This document shows positions 14,137-20,821 of a stretch of 20,821 bases of DNA, piece by piece. Source of the stretch: Clostridiales bacterium (GTDB lineage: Bacteria > Bacillota > Clostridia > Lachnospirales > Anaerotignaceae); assembly GCA_019423725.1 (NCBI GenBank), contig JAHZAW010000006.1:7356-28176 (forward strand). Direction: 5' to 3'. Below the pieces are notes generated by a model that was not told the origin of the DNA, did no database searches, and saw nothing but the letters and a program-made list of their open reading frames with translations. A program made the position numbers and the translations under genes. Position 1 is the stretch's first letter. Each line of letters begins with the position of its first letter.

Positions 14137-15423
14137 ATGAATGCAGTAATAAATCCATCAAAGAAAATGAGAGGAACTATAAAGGTCCCCGGTGATAAAT
14201 CCATATCCCACAGAAGTGTTATGCTTGGTTCCATAGCCAGCGGAGACACAAGGGTAAGCGGATTTCTTACGGGTGAGGACTGCCTCTCAACCATAGACTG
14301 TTTCAAAAAGCTTGGAATAGACATAGAAGTAAATGGAACTGATGTTATAGTCCATGGCAAAGGCCTCAGGGGGCTTTCAGCTCCAAAGGAGACCCTTGAT
14401 GTGGGAAACAGCGGAACGACCCTCAGGCTTATGAGCGGACTGCTTTCAGCTCAGCCTTTTACAAGCCATATAACAGGCGACAGCTCCATACAGAAAAGGC
14501 CCATGGGACGTGTAGCTGTGCCCCTTGGCCTGATGGGTGCAAAAATAACATCAGAGAGCGAAAAAATGACAGCGCCCCTTACCATTGAGGGCACCAGTCT
14601 TAAGGGTATCGACTATACTCTTCCCGTTGCCAGTGCCCAGGTAAAAAGCGCCATCATCCTTGCCGGCCTTTATGCCGACGGCATAACTAGGATAACAGAG
14701 CCCGAGGCAACAAGGGATCATACGGAAATAATGCTCCGATACCTTGGAGCTGACATTAAAAAAGAAGGAAACACTATAATAGTTACTCCTGTTAAAGAGC
14801 TCACAGGAAAGGACATAAGTGTTCCTGGTGACATATCATCAGCGGCCTACTTCATAGCTGCTGCTTTGATAACCAAAGATTCAGATGTCATCATAGAAAA
14901 TGTAGGCATCAACCCTACCCGTACAGGAATAATAACAGCCTTTGAGGCCATGGGTGCAGATATTGAGCTTTTGAATGAAAGGACAGTATGCGGTGAGCCT
15001 GTGGCTGACATAAGAGCAAAGACCAGCAGTCTCCATGGCACAGTCATAAAGGGAGATATAATACCAAAACTTATCGATGAAATACCAGTTATCGCTGCCG
15101 TCGCCTGCTATGCAGAAGGTACGACTGTCATTGCCGACGCCCAGGAATTAAAGGTAAAGGAATCTGACAGGATAAAGACCATGGCAACTGAACTTGGAAG
15201 GATGGGAGCTGACATCACTCCCACCGATGACGGCATGATAATAAATGGCGGAAAGGCCCTTAATGGTGCCGTATGCGAGAGCTATAAGGATCACCGTGTG
15301 GCCATGAGCATAGCTGTTGCCGCCCTTGGAGCAGAGGGTGAGACACAGATAAAGGAGCCTGAATGTGCTGATATATCATTCCCTGGATATTATGACCTTC
15401 TTTTATCCCTCAGGGAGGAATGA
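14137..15423 (+). CDS. aroA: 3-phosphoshikimate 1-carboxyvinyltransferase (EPSP synthase), class II motifs
   Basis: EPSP synthase joins shikimate 3-phosphate and phosphoenolpyruvate, the sixth step of the shikimate pathway. The 428-residue product has the full two-domain length and the signatures VPGDKSISHRS, LDVGNSGTTLRLMSGLL, GDSSIQKRPMGRV and KVKESDRIKTM. All four motifs that define class II enzymes (naturally less sensitive to glyphosate) are present: GDKS (19-22), SAQVK (166-170), RDHTE (193-197) and NPTR (259-262). It begins 4 bp after the tyrA stop and its own stop is 3 bp before the next gene. The pathway enzymes between DAHP synthase and this step are not in the window. Confidence 0.96.
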   Translation: MNAVINPSKKMRGTIKVPGDKSISHRSVMLGSIASGDTRVSGFLTGEDCLSTIDCFKKLGIDIEVNGTDVIVHGKGLRGLSAPKETLDVGNSGTTLRLMSGLLSAQPFTSHITGDSSIQKRPMGRVAVPLGLMGAKITSESEKMTAPLTIEGTSLKGIDYTLPVASAQVKSAIILAGLYADGITRITEPEATRDHTEIMLRYLGADIKKEGNTIIVTPVKELTGKDISVPGDISSAAYFIAAALITKDSDVIIENVGINPTRTGIITAFEAMGADIELLNERTVCGEPVADIRAKTSSLHGTVIKGDIIPKLIDEIPVIAAVACYAEGTTVIADAQELKVKESDRIKTMATELGRMGADITPTDDGMIINGGKALNGAVCESYKDHRVAMSIAVAALGAEGETQIKEPECADISFPGYYDLLLSLREE

Positions 15424-15426
15424 AAA

Positions 15427-16038
15427 ATGAAGGATCTAATGATCATGTGCTTTGGAGACAGCATAACCTATGGTTATTGCGCCGAATATGGAACGGACTA
15501 TGTATCACTTTTTAAGAAAAAAGTATCAGAGGACTTTGCCGGTGAAAACATAACCATAAGGAACAGAGGGGTAAACGGTGAAAGTTCCAGAGACGGTCTT
15601 GCCAGGATCGATAATGAACTGGAGTCCTACTCCCCTGACCTGGTAATAATGCTTTTTGGCTCCAATGACAGTGCCTATAGTTCATGGTATCATGTTGGGT
15701 ATGAAGAGTTTTCCCACAACTATGATCTTATAATATCTAAAATAAAATCCGAAGGAGCGGAAATAATACTTATAACACCCCCTCCGGTAATAGAAGATAA
15801 TGATGTGCCGTTTATTGAAAATTCAGTTCTTGAGGGCTACTGTGATATAATAAAGGAAAAGGCCGACAAATTTGGCCTTTCCCTCATTGATATGAACAAA
15901 GCCTTTAAGGAACATGGTGCCCTGCCCGAGCTGCTTCAATGGGATGGTATCCATATAAGCACAGAAGGCTACAGGCTGTTTTTTGATACAGTCTATAAAA
16001 CGGCCAGACCAATTATTGAAAATATGCTGAAAAACTAA
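15427..16038 (+). CDS. SGNH/GDSL-family hydrolase (lipase or esterase-like)
   Basis: A 203-residue single-domain serine hydrolase with all four SGNH blocks: FGDSIT with nucleophile Ser12, the oxyanion Gly in NRGVNGESS (around residue 48-51), FGSNDS with Asn80, and DGIH with Asp173 and His176. There is no signal peptide, so it acts in the cytoplasm. Its substrate could be an ester of a lipid, a carbohydrate or a small metabolite. GGGAGGA precedes the ATG and only 3 bp separate it from aroA, so it is the last gene of the aromatic operon. Its presence there is unexplained by known aromatic biosynthesis. Confidence 0.88.
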   Translation: MKDLMIMCFGDSITYGYCAEYGTDYVSLFKKKVSEDFAGENITIRNRGVNGESSRDGLARIDNELESYSPDLVIMLFGSNDSAYSSWYHVGYEEFSHNYDLIISKIKSEGAEIILITPPPVIEDNDVPFIENSVLEGYCDIIKEKADKFGLSLIDMNKAFKEHGALPELLQWDGIHISTEGYRLFFDTVYKTARPIIENMLKN

Positions 16039-16079
16039 AACAGCTGCCGGGATCCCGGCAGCTGTTTACATTTTGTTAT
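16038..16079 (+). terminator. Rho-independent terminator of the aromatic operon
   Basis: CAGCTGCCGG and CCGGCAGCTG form a perfect stem around GATC (16041-16064), extended outward by AAA/TTT pairs. The tail is TTTACATTTTGTTATT. Confidence 0.85.
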
Positions 16080-16089
16080 TTTATTTCTA

Positions 16090-16118
16090 ATGAAAAATCA
16101 ATATTTTCATAGTATACT
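16090..16118 (+). promoter_or_regulatory. Candidate promoter of the S41 peptidase gene
   Basis: ATGAAA (16090-16095) and TATACT (16113-16118) are spaced by 17 bp. The -10 is one base from consensus, the -35 is weaker. The gene start lies 33 bp downstream of the -10. Confidence 0.4.
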
Positions 16119-16150
16119 GTATATTAATTTGATTACAGGCGGTGAAGCAA

Positions 16151-17116
16151 ATGGATAAAAATATCGAAGCTGATAACTCAAATATACTTGTTGAGTCAGA
16201 CTCAAAAACGACAAGATCATCTAAAGGCATTATTGCGGTCCTATCAATACTTCTTATTATCGTAACTGGCCTTCTTGTATTCGTTGTTTATGAAAATTAT
16301 GATTATCTCGTTTTTAAGACGATACTCACCCAAGGTTATGTATATGAGGACAGTCTCCAGGATGTAATTGACGATGAACTGGATCAAAGCGACAGTAATG
16401 TTTTAGACTATTTCGACGATGCTGTCATAAATGTTTTTATGAGCAGGCTATATGAAGAAAGCGGAGATAAATACACCCATCTTTATCTTCCGGCACAGTA
16501 TACGGCAAAACTGGAAAATGAACAGGAAGTCGGCAACAGTTCTCAGTGGTTCCAATTTACCGATGATACTACTTACCTCTATATAACCAACTTCACCGAG
16601 GAATCCGCTTCCTATGTGGAGGAAAACGCCTCTGAAATAAACCAGTTTGACAATCTCATACTTGACCTCAGGGGAAATCCGGGAGGATATGTAGCGGCGG
16701 CGGATCAGATAGCTGATATGTTCCTTGAAAAGGGTGATGTCATATCCGTGGAAAATGCTGTATTTGATTTTCTCTCCCAGACCAGCGTGTCTAAAAATGA
16801 CCCTGTGTTTGATTTTAAAAAGATAATCATACTTCAGGATGGAAATACAGCCTCAGCCGCTGAAATACTCATAGGAGCCCTCAGGGACAACCTTGATAAT
16901 GTGGTCATACTCGGAGACACGACCTTTGGAAAGGGCATCGGACAGTATACGGTACCCCTTAAAAACGGATATTATTTCATAGCGACCATGTTCACTTGGG
17001 AAACTCCGAATGGTGATACGATACATCAGAAAGGTATACCTGCTGATAAGGAATTTGCCATCGATACCTTGTCAGAAGAACTTGGAGTTGAACTCAAAGT
17101 CAAAGAAAATTCATAA
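16151..17116 (+). CDS. Membrane-anchored S41-family peptidase without a PDZ domain
   Basis: The 321-residue product has one N-terminal membrane helix (GIIAVLSILLIIVTGLLVFVVY, residues about 26-47), so the catalytic domain faces outside. The C-terminal part is the S41 (tail-specific, CtpA-like) core: LDLRGNPGGYVAAADQIADMF, the nucleophile Ser235 in GNTASAAEIL, and the general-base Lys261 in TFGKGIGQ. The PDZ domain that normally lies between the N-terminal and catalytic parts is missing; residues 60-150 instead form a short region with DKYTHLYLPAQY. It stands alone between two terminators. I choose ATG 16151 because AGGCGG lies eight bases before it; the GTG at 16142 overlaps that site. Its substrate is unknown. 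Confidence 0.87.
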   Translation: MDKNIEADNSNILVESDSKTTRSSKGIIAVLSILLIIVTGLLVFVVYENYDYLVFKTILTQGYVYEDSLQDVIDDELDQSDSNVLDYFDDAVINVFMSRLYEESGDKYTHLYLPAQYTAKLENEQEVGNSSQWFQFTDDTTYLYITNFTEESASYVEENASEINQFDNLILDLRGNPGGYVAAADQIADMFLEKGDVISVENAVFDFLSQTSVSKNDPVFDFKKIIILQDGNTASAAEILIGALRDNLDNVVILGDTTFGKGIGQYTVPLKNGYYFIATMFTWETPNGDTIHQKGIPADKEFAIDTLSEELGVELKVKENS

Positions 17117-17119
17117 CAT

Positions 17120-17152
17120 AAAAATGCCGGATCCTAGATCCGGCATTTTTAT
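17120..17152. terminator. Bidirectional Rho-independent terminator
   Basis: AAAAATGCCGGATC and GATCCGGCATTTTT are perfectly complementary around a three-base CTA loop. Both strands end in a run of T. It separates the convergent S41 peptidase and creatininase-like genes. Confidence 0.9.
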
Positions 17153-17925
17153 TATTTATTCAAAAGTTTGAGGGCTTCATCTAAAACTATATCAGAGAAT
17201 ATATCATATATTTTCTCTCCTGTCTCAGCTGTTCCCATCCTAGGGTCACCAAGATAAGCTAAAGGAGCACCTAAATCAATAAAGTTATGTATGCCTGCCT
17301 CAAGCTTTTCATAGAATGTTTTTCCATTCCAGTTAGGCTCAAGTTTGCTGAGGGCTTCAAGGTCAACTAAATCAGGGCACCTGTTTAACATAAGTCCTGT
17401 TTCGATCTCTCCGGCATGTATATCATATTCAGGAAATTCTTCTTTGCATACACCTTTCATCTTGGGCATTCCAATGGAAAGCCACTCTGAAACAAATCCG
17501 TCTATCTTATCATTTTTAGCCATTGCATTTTTAACGCCTTCATTGATGGCCTGAACGTTTTCTGCCTCTCCATGTCCGCATACAACAATGATCTTTGTAA
17601 AGTCCCATTTAGCAAGACTTATGCATATATCCTCAATTAGAGCTGCCACTGTCTCATATCTCAATGTCGTATTGCCAACAAAAACATTAGCAACATCAGC
17701 CAGACAGTAATTAACAGGAGGGGCAATAAGACATTCGATGCCCTGCTTCTTAAGCTTTACAGCTGCCCTCTCCACCATATCACAGGCGCTTTCCACATCT
17801 GTACACATGGGAAGATGCTGAGCATGGACCTCTGTAGGGCCTACAGGGATAAACGCAAGCTTTGTCTTTTTCTGAAGTTCTTTTACCTGATTAGTGTTCA
17901 TGTCTGATAATTTGTTAAGTTTCAT
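17152..17925 (-). CDS. Creatininase-family metal-dependent amidohydrolase
   Basis: Members of this family open cyclic amides or remove formyl groups with a two-metal centre (creatinine amidohydrolase, formylamino-pyrimidine deformylase, mycofactocin MftE). The 257-residue product has PTEVHAQHLPMCTD with probable ligands Glu32, His34 and Asp43, VVCGHGEAEN with His118 and Glu120, and HAGEIETG at 170-177. The spacing matches the ligands I recall for Pseudomonas creatininase at a constant offset of two. The common NGHGGN is replaced by CGHGEAEN. No signal peptide. AAGGAGG lies eight bases before the ATG, and the gene follows the transporter by 27 bp, so it probably acts on what the transporter imports. 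The true substrate is not known. Confidence 0.87.
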   Translation of the reverse strand: MKLNKLSDMNTNQVKELQKKTKLAFIPVGPTEVHAQHLPMCTDVESACDMVERAAVKLKKQGIECLIAPPVNYCLADVANVFVGNTTLRYETVAALIEDICISLAKWDFTKIIVVCGHGEAENVQAINEGVKNAMAKNDKIDGFVSEWLSIGMPKMKGVCKEEFPEYDIHAGEIETGLMLNRCPDLVDLEALSKLEPNWNGKTFYEKLEAGIHNFIDLGAPLAYLGDPRMGTAETGEKIYDIFSDIVLDEALKLLNK

Positions 17926-17952
17926 AATATTGACCTCCTTGATAAATGTTTA

Positions 17953-19167
17953 TTATTTTTTAAGACTCCTTATAAATACTACAAATATTCCACCAACTAT
18001 GGATACCACAGCTGAAACGATAAATGCCATTGTCCATCCAGCACTGTCAACGATTCCTCCAAATATTATCGTCGAAAGGAATGTTCCGATAAACTGGCCT
18101 GTGGTAAGAATTCCTATGGAAAGTCCAATGGTCTCCGGGTTCTTATCTATGTATGTTATGGCCGAAAATATTACTGACGGTACCATATTGGCGAAAAAGC
18201 CTATAAGAAGAACTATTATAAGTGCTGCCGATGCTCCTGTATATGGTGTGGCCGCATATATGATTCCACACACGATCATAAGAATGACCGACATCCACTT
18301 TCTAGTGTTAAGCTTGTCGGAAATGGTTCCTGATACAACAAGAGCGATACATCCAACGATTCCCTGTGCTCCAACTATCCTTGTGGCATAGGCACTGTCA
18401 AGTCCAACGACTTCTGTAAAATATGTGGAAAGGAAATTGATAACTCCCTGTAAGGCGATCATAAATAATATGAATGATATGGTTATGAACCACACATCAG
18501 CATTTTTTATGACTGTCATTACAGAGCCACTGCTTATTTCGTCTTTTTTAACCTCTTTTTTTACTTCTTTTTCAGTTTTCACAGATTCTTTGTCATCTTT
18601 GATGAATACTATCCAAAGTATGAGGACTACAGCCGAATATATGGCTGTGAACCACCATAAGCTTTTCCATCCGCCAAAGGCTCCTGTTATAGTAGGCGCG
18701 ATATTGAATACCACCGTCTGTCCAAGGGCTATATAACAGAGGAATAATCCCATGGCCTTTCCTCTTTTTTCAGGAGCAAAAGCCCTTGTAACTATATTGG
18801 GACCGACGGTCGCCAGCAGGGTCATGGCTACACCTTCAATGATCCTGCTGATGATAAGTCCGCCGTATGAGGAGGAAATTATTCCTGCTGCTGAGCCAAC
18901 AATAAGACAAATGAGCGCTACAATGCCAAGTTTTCTATTGCCGAATTTGTTTACTATCATACCTACTGGTATGGCAAGGAAAATAGGAACTAAGGAGAAT
19001 ACCGAAAATATAAATCCTCCTTCTGTTGAAGTGATCCCAAGTTCATTCTGTATGTCCGTCAGCACGGTCGATACTTTGAACATAGCCAGCGGCGCTGCCG
19101 TTGCGGCTAAAAGCACGATTATCATAATGAACCAGGAATTATACGATCGTTCTATATTTTTGCTCAT
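17953..19167 (-). CDS. Major facilitator superfamily transporter
   Basis: A 404-residue polytopic protein with about twelve transmembrane helices in two halves joined by a charged loop (KDDKESVKTEKEVKKEVKKDEIS). The first half carries the signature region PVGMIVNKFGNRKLG between helices 2 and 3; the second half has the matching SGTISDKLNTRKW. It resembles nitrate/nitrite- or organic-acid-type MFS permeases (GFIFSVFSLVPIFLAIPVGM), and uptake of a small organic compound is likely. ATG 19167 is chosen because AAGGGTG sits five bases upstream. The gene is first in an operon with the creatininase-like enzyme, under a promoter at 19322-19350 and a palindromic operator. Substrate unknown. Confidence 0.9.
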   Translation of the reverse strand: MSKNIERSYNSWFIMIIVLLAATAAPLAMFKVSTVLTDIQNELGITSTEGGFIFSVFSLVPIFLAIPVGMIVNKFGNRKLGIVALICLIVGSAAGIISSSYGGLIISRIIEGVAMTLLATVGPNIVTRAFAPEKRGKAMGLFLCYIALGQTVVFNIAPTITGAFGGWKSLWWFTAIYSAVVLILWIVFIKDDKESVKTEKEVKKEVKKDEISSGSVMTVIKNADVWFITISFILFMIALQGVINFLSTYFTEVVGLDSAYATRIVGAQGIVGCIALVVSGTISDKLNTRKWMSVILMIVCGIIYAATPYTGASAALIIVLLIGFFANMVPSVIFSAITYIDKNPETIGLSIGILTTGQFIGTFLSTIIFGGIVDSAGWTMAFIVSAVVSIVGGIFVVFIRSLKK

Positions 19168-19288
19168 AAAATCACCCTTCATTTTTTAATAACCTGTTTT
19201 TTTGTTGATATCCCGGTTACCTCTCGCTTCTGATAACCTTTTTAATAGAAAATGAGCCGGCTTCATCGATCTATTTGGGATCCTATTT

Positions 19289-19312
19289 AATATACCGGTA
19301 TACCGGTATATT
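19289..19312. promoter_or_regulatory. 24-bp perfect palindrome, probable operator of the GntR regulator
   Basis: The sequence is a perfect palindrome made of two head-to-tail TATACCGG units closed by TATA, flanked by AA and TT. It starts about 9 bases downstream of the -10 of the minus-strand transporter promoter, a position where a bound repressor would block elongation or initiation. It is about 72 bp upstream of the regulator's own -35. The GTATAC core resembles sites of GntR/FadR-type proteins. Confidence 0.65.
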
Positions 19313-19321
19313 TATATACTA

Positions 19322-19350
19322 AAAATAGCATAACAATCCCAGCTCGTCAA
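19322..19350 (-). promoter_or_regulatory. Promoter of the transporter-creatininase operon
   Basis: On the minus strand TTGACG (19345-19350) and TATTTT (19322-19327) are spaced by exactly 17 bp, with an extended TGC just before the -10. The operator palindrome follows immediately. The leader to the transporter start is about 150 bases. Confidence 0.55.
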
Positions 19351-19383
19351 GGCATTTTTGCATTTTTCTTATTTTTTTTAATC

Positions 19384-19412
19384 TTGAATATGGTGATTTA
19401 TTATAGTATACT
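19384..19412 (+). promoter_or_regulatory. Promoter of the GntR regulator gene
   Basis: TTGAAT (19384-19389) and TATACT (19407-19412) are spaced by 17 bp. The likely start of transcription is about 15 bp before the GTG at 19434, giving a very short leader. Confidence 0.55.
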
Positions 19413-19433
19413 TGCTACATACGATTTTTTATT

Positions 19434-20123
19434 GTGAATTTATATATGTATTTGGGACGTGATCTTATTTCTGGATTTTTAAAAGATGAGGCATATAACG
19501 GCCTTTTAAAGATGATAAACGATGGCAAAATTAAATATGGAGAAACTTATTCCTTAAATAAAATAGCTGCTCAGCTGAATATGTCACGAACTCCGGTCAG
19601 GGACGCCATCCAGCGTCTATGCGATGAAGCCAGGATCGACCTTCTGCCCAGCAGAGGATTCCGGCTCCATAAAATAAATGATAGTGAAATACTTCATATG
19701 TATCATTTCAGCAATGCCATAGAGGGTTACTGCGTTTACTGTCTTGCAAACGCTCAAAAAAACGGCCAAAAAAAAGAATATATAGATAAGCTTAAAGAAC
19801 TCCTCGATAAAATGAAGGAAAGTTATGCATCTTCAGCATCATTTGAGGAATTTTATGAATTGGATAACGAATTTCACCGGGTTATAATAGGCTCCATAGA
19901 AGATGACTTTTTCTATGTACTGAGTGATTCCAAAAGAGGATTTTATAACCACATTGAGCTCCACCTTACTCCAGACCCCATCGACAGGGAAACTATTATC
20001 AGGTTTCACCAGAATATCCTTGATGCGATACTAGATGGAGACTCTTCAAGGGCATATATTTCTATGATAGAACACGCTGACTATATGTATGATAACTATA
20101 TCAGCCAGAGTGCTGATGTATAA
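19434..20123 (+). CDS. GntR-family transcriptional regulator, FCD subfamily
   Basis: The product (229 residues from GTG 19434, or 225 from ATG 19446) has an N-terminal winged-helix domain with YSLNKIAAQLNMSRTPVRDAIQRLCDEARIDLLPSRGFRL and a C-terminal all-helical FCD effector domain. The residues that bind metal and ligand in FCD proteins are visible: Asp144, His148, His192 and His214. Such proteins are usually repressors released by a small acid or sugar-acid metabolite. It is divergent from the transporter and creatininase-like genes, and a 24-bp palindrome lies between them, so local control is likely. No clear ribosome binding site precedes either possible start, so the start is uncertain and translation may be weak. 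Confidence 0.88.
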   Translation: MNLYMYLGRDLISGFLKDEAYNGLLKMINDGKIKYGETYSLNKIAAQLNMSRTPVRDAIQRLCDEARIDLLPSRGFRLHKINDSEILHMYHFSNAIEGYCVYCLANAQKNGQKKEYIDKLKELLDKMKESYASSASFEEFYELDNEFHRVIIGSIEDDFFYVLSDSKRGFYNHIELHLTPDPIDRETIIRFHQNILDAILDGDSSRAYISMIEHADYMYDNYISQSADV

Positions 20124-20174
20124 TATTATTATTGCTATTAGGCGGTTTATTATATTAATTCACGCAAAAATAAA

Positions 20175-20203
20175 GCACAGTCTTTTCAGACTGTGCCTTT
20201 TCT
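20175..20203. terminator. Bidirectional Rho-independent terminator
   Basis: GCACAGTC (20175-20182) and GACTGTGC (20189-20196) form a perfect stem around a six-base loop, with CTTTTCT after it on the plus strand and TTTATTTTTG after it on the minus strand. It separates the convergent gntR-like and Dabb-domain genes. Confidence 0.85.
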
Positions 20204-20206
20204 CAT

Positions 20207-20503
20207 TTACTCCCAGTCGAATGCTACCCTGTCCCTGCAGTAGTCCTTTGTGAGTGCTTTATGTCTTTCATGCTGTGGATGTGTCTGATAGGCGTTCAGG
20301 TCCTCAACGCTCTCAAACTCACAGTATAACCCCACCTCCGGCATACCTTTGACTATATTAAATGCCGGTTCCATTTTTATAAGTCCTTTTATATCCGATT
20401 CAGCCATGGTTTTTACTGACTGAGATATTATATTTTTTACTTCTTCCCTGTTGCTGTCATTTACCTTATCTGTAAAATAAAACATTACCAGATGTTTTAC
20501 CAT
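20207..20503 (-). CDS. Dabb-domain (stress-responsive A/B barrel) protein
   Basis: A 98-residue protein matching the dimeric alpha/beta barrel Dabb family: MVKHLVMFYFTDKV at the N-terminus, VGLYCEFESVEDLNAYQTHPQHERHKAL in the middle and a C-terminal strand ending RVAFDWE. The family is found in small enzymes and stress proteins, and no single reaction can be assigned here. GGGGGAG lies four bases before the ATG. The gene starts 12 bp after the stop of the ABC ATPase gene, so both are in one operon. Confidence 0.88.
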   Translation of the reverse strand: MVKHLVMFYFTDKVNDSNREEVKNIISQSVKTMAESDIKGLIKMEPAFNIVKGMPEVGLYCEFESVEDLNAYQTHPQHERHKALTKDYCRDRVAFDWE

Positions 20504-20514
20504 ATTTCTCCCCC

Positions 20515-20821
20515 TTAATTAAGAAGCATCCTATCTGTTGCAAATACCTGTTTTTTCTTAAGTGAATAGAGATTGAGAAGGTCATCCAGGCTCATCTTAT
20601 CCCTTTCTTCACCGGACACATCAAGTATGATTTCCCCTGAATCCATCATTATTGTCCTATTTCCCGTTTTAAGGGCTGAATTCATATTATGGGTTATCAT
20701 CATTGTAGTTATATTATTTCTCTTAACTATCTTATTTGTTATCTCCATGACCTTTTCAGCCGTGGCAGGGTCAAGGGCTGCCGTATGCTCATCCAGCAGA
20801 AGCAGTTTCGGTGTCACAAGG
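20515..20821 (-). CDS. ABC transporter ATP-binding protein, C-terminal part
   Basis: About 100 residues of the C-terminal half are visible; the gene continues beyond the right edge. The Walker B LLLLDEH with the following D-loop AALD, and the switch histidine in MMITHNM, identify an ABC ATPase. The tail GNRTIMMDSGEIILDVSGEERDKMSLDDLLNLY resembles the ATPases paired with DUF534-type substrate-binding proteins and simple permeases (tryptophan/tyrosine-type uptake systems), but the Walker A and signature motifs are outside the window, so the transported compound is unknown. It leads directly into the Dabb gene. Confidence 0.88.
   Translation of the reverse strand, partial: LVTPKLLLLDEHTAALDPATAEKVMEITNKIVKRNNITTMMITHNMNSALKTGNRTIMMDSGEIILDVSGEERDKMSLDDLLNLYSLKKKQVFATDRMLLN

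Overview
The window looks like a chromosome segment of an anaerobic, endospore-forming member of the Clostridia (Firmicutes). The evidence is a complete eight-gene spoIIIA operon, AT-rich intergenic DNA, strong GGAGG-type ribosome binding sites, frequent GTG/TTG starts and Firmicutes-type aromatic biosynthesis enzymes. A Lachnospiraceae-like host is my guess; nothing in the window fixes the genus.

Positions 1 to about 6150 are accessory DNA, best read as one end of an integrated mobilizable element. On the minus strand, in transcription order, lie a RepA-like hexameric helicase/ATPase, a ribbon-helix-helix mobilization accessory protein, a MobP3-type relaxase broken by two in-frame TAA codons, and the start of a further small gene cut by the window edge. 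Between the helicase and the accessory gene is a 617-bp non-coding stretch with iteron-like direct repeats, a near-palindrome and a hairpin plus nick-like motif that could be an origin of transfer. On the plus strand the same region carries a DUF6076-like cysteine-cluster protein, two small membrane-associated proteins and a pair of overlapping unknown genes. It ends in a bidirectional terminator against the 3' end of a tRNA-Thr(CGU) gene, a classic type of integration boundary.

Positions 6150 to 12000 are core chromosome: the tRNA, a hypoxanthine/uracil-type DNA glycosylase, then spoIIIAA-AB-AC-AD-AE-AF-AG-AH on the minus strand. The products build the mother-cell side of the channel that feeds and signals to the forespore after engulfment.

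Positions 12000 to 17150, plus strand, hold an aromatic amino-acid operon (DAHP synthase, prephenate dehydrogenase with ACT domain, EPSP synthase of class II type) that runs directly into a small SGNH hydrolase and a strong palindromic terminator, then a membrane-anchored S41 peptidase without a PDZ domain.

Positions 17150 to 20130 form a compact regulated module: a creatininase-family metallohydrolase and an MFS transporter on the minus strand, divergent from a GntR/FCD regulator. A 24-bp perfect palindrome lies just downstream of a good extended -10 promoter for the transporter, so local control by the GntR protein is likely. The window closes with a Dabb-domain protein and the C-terminal part of an ABC transporter ATPase on the minus strand.
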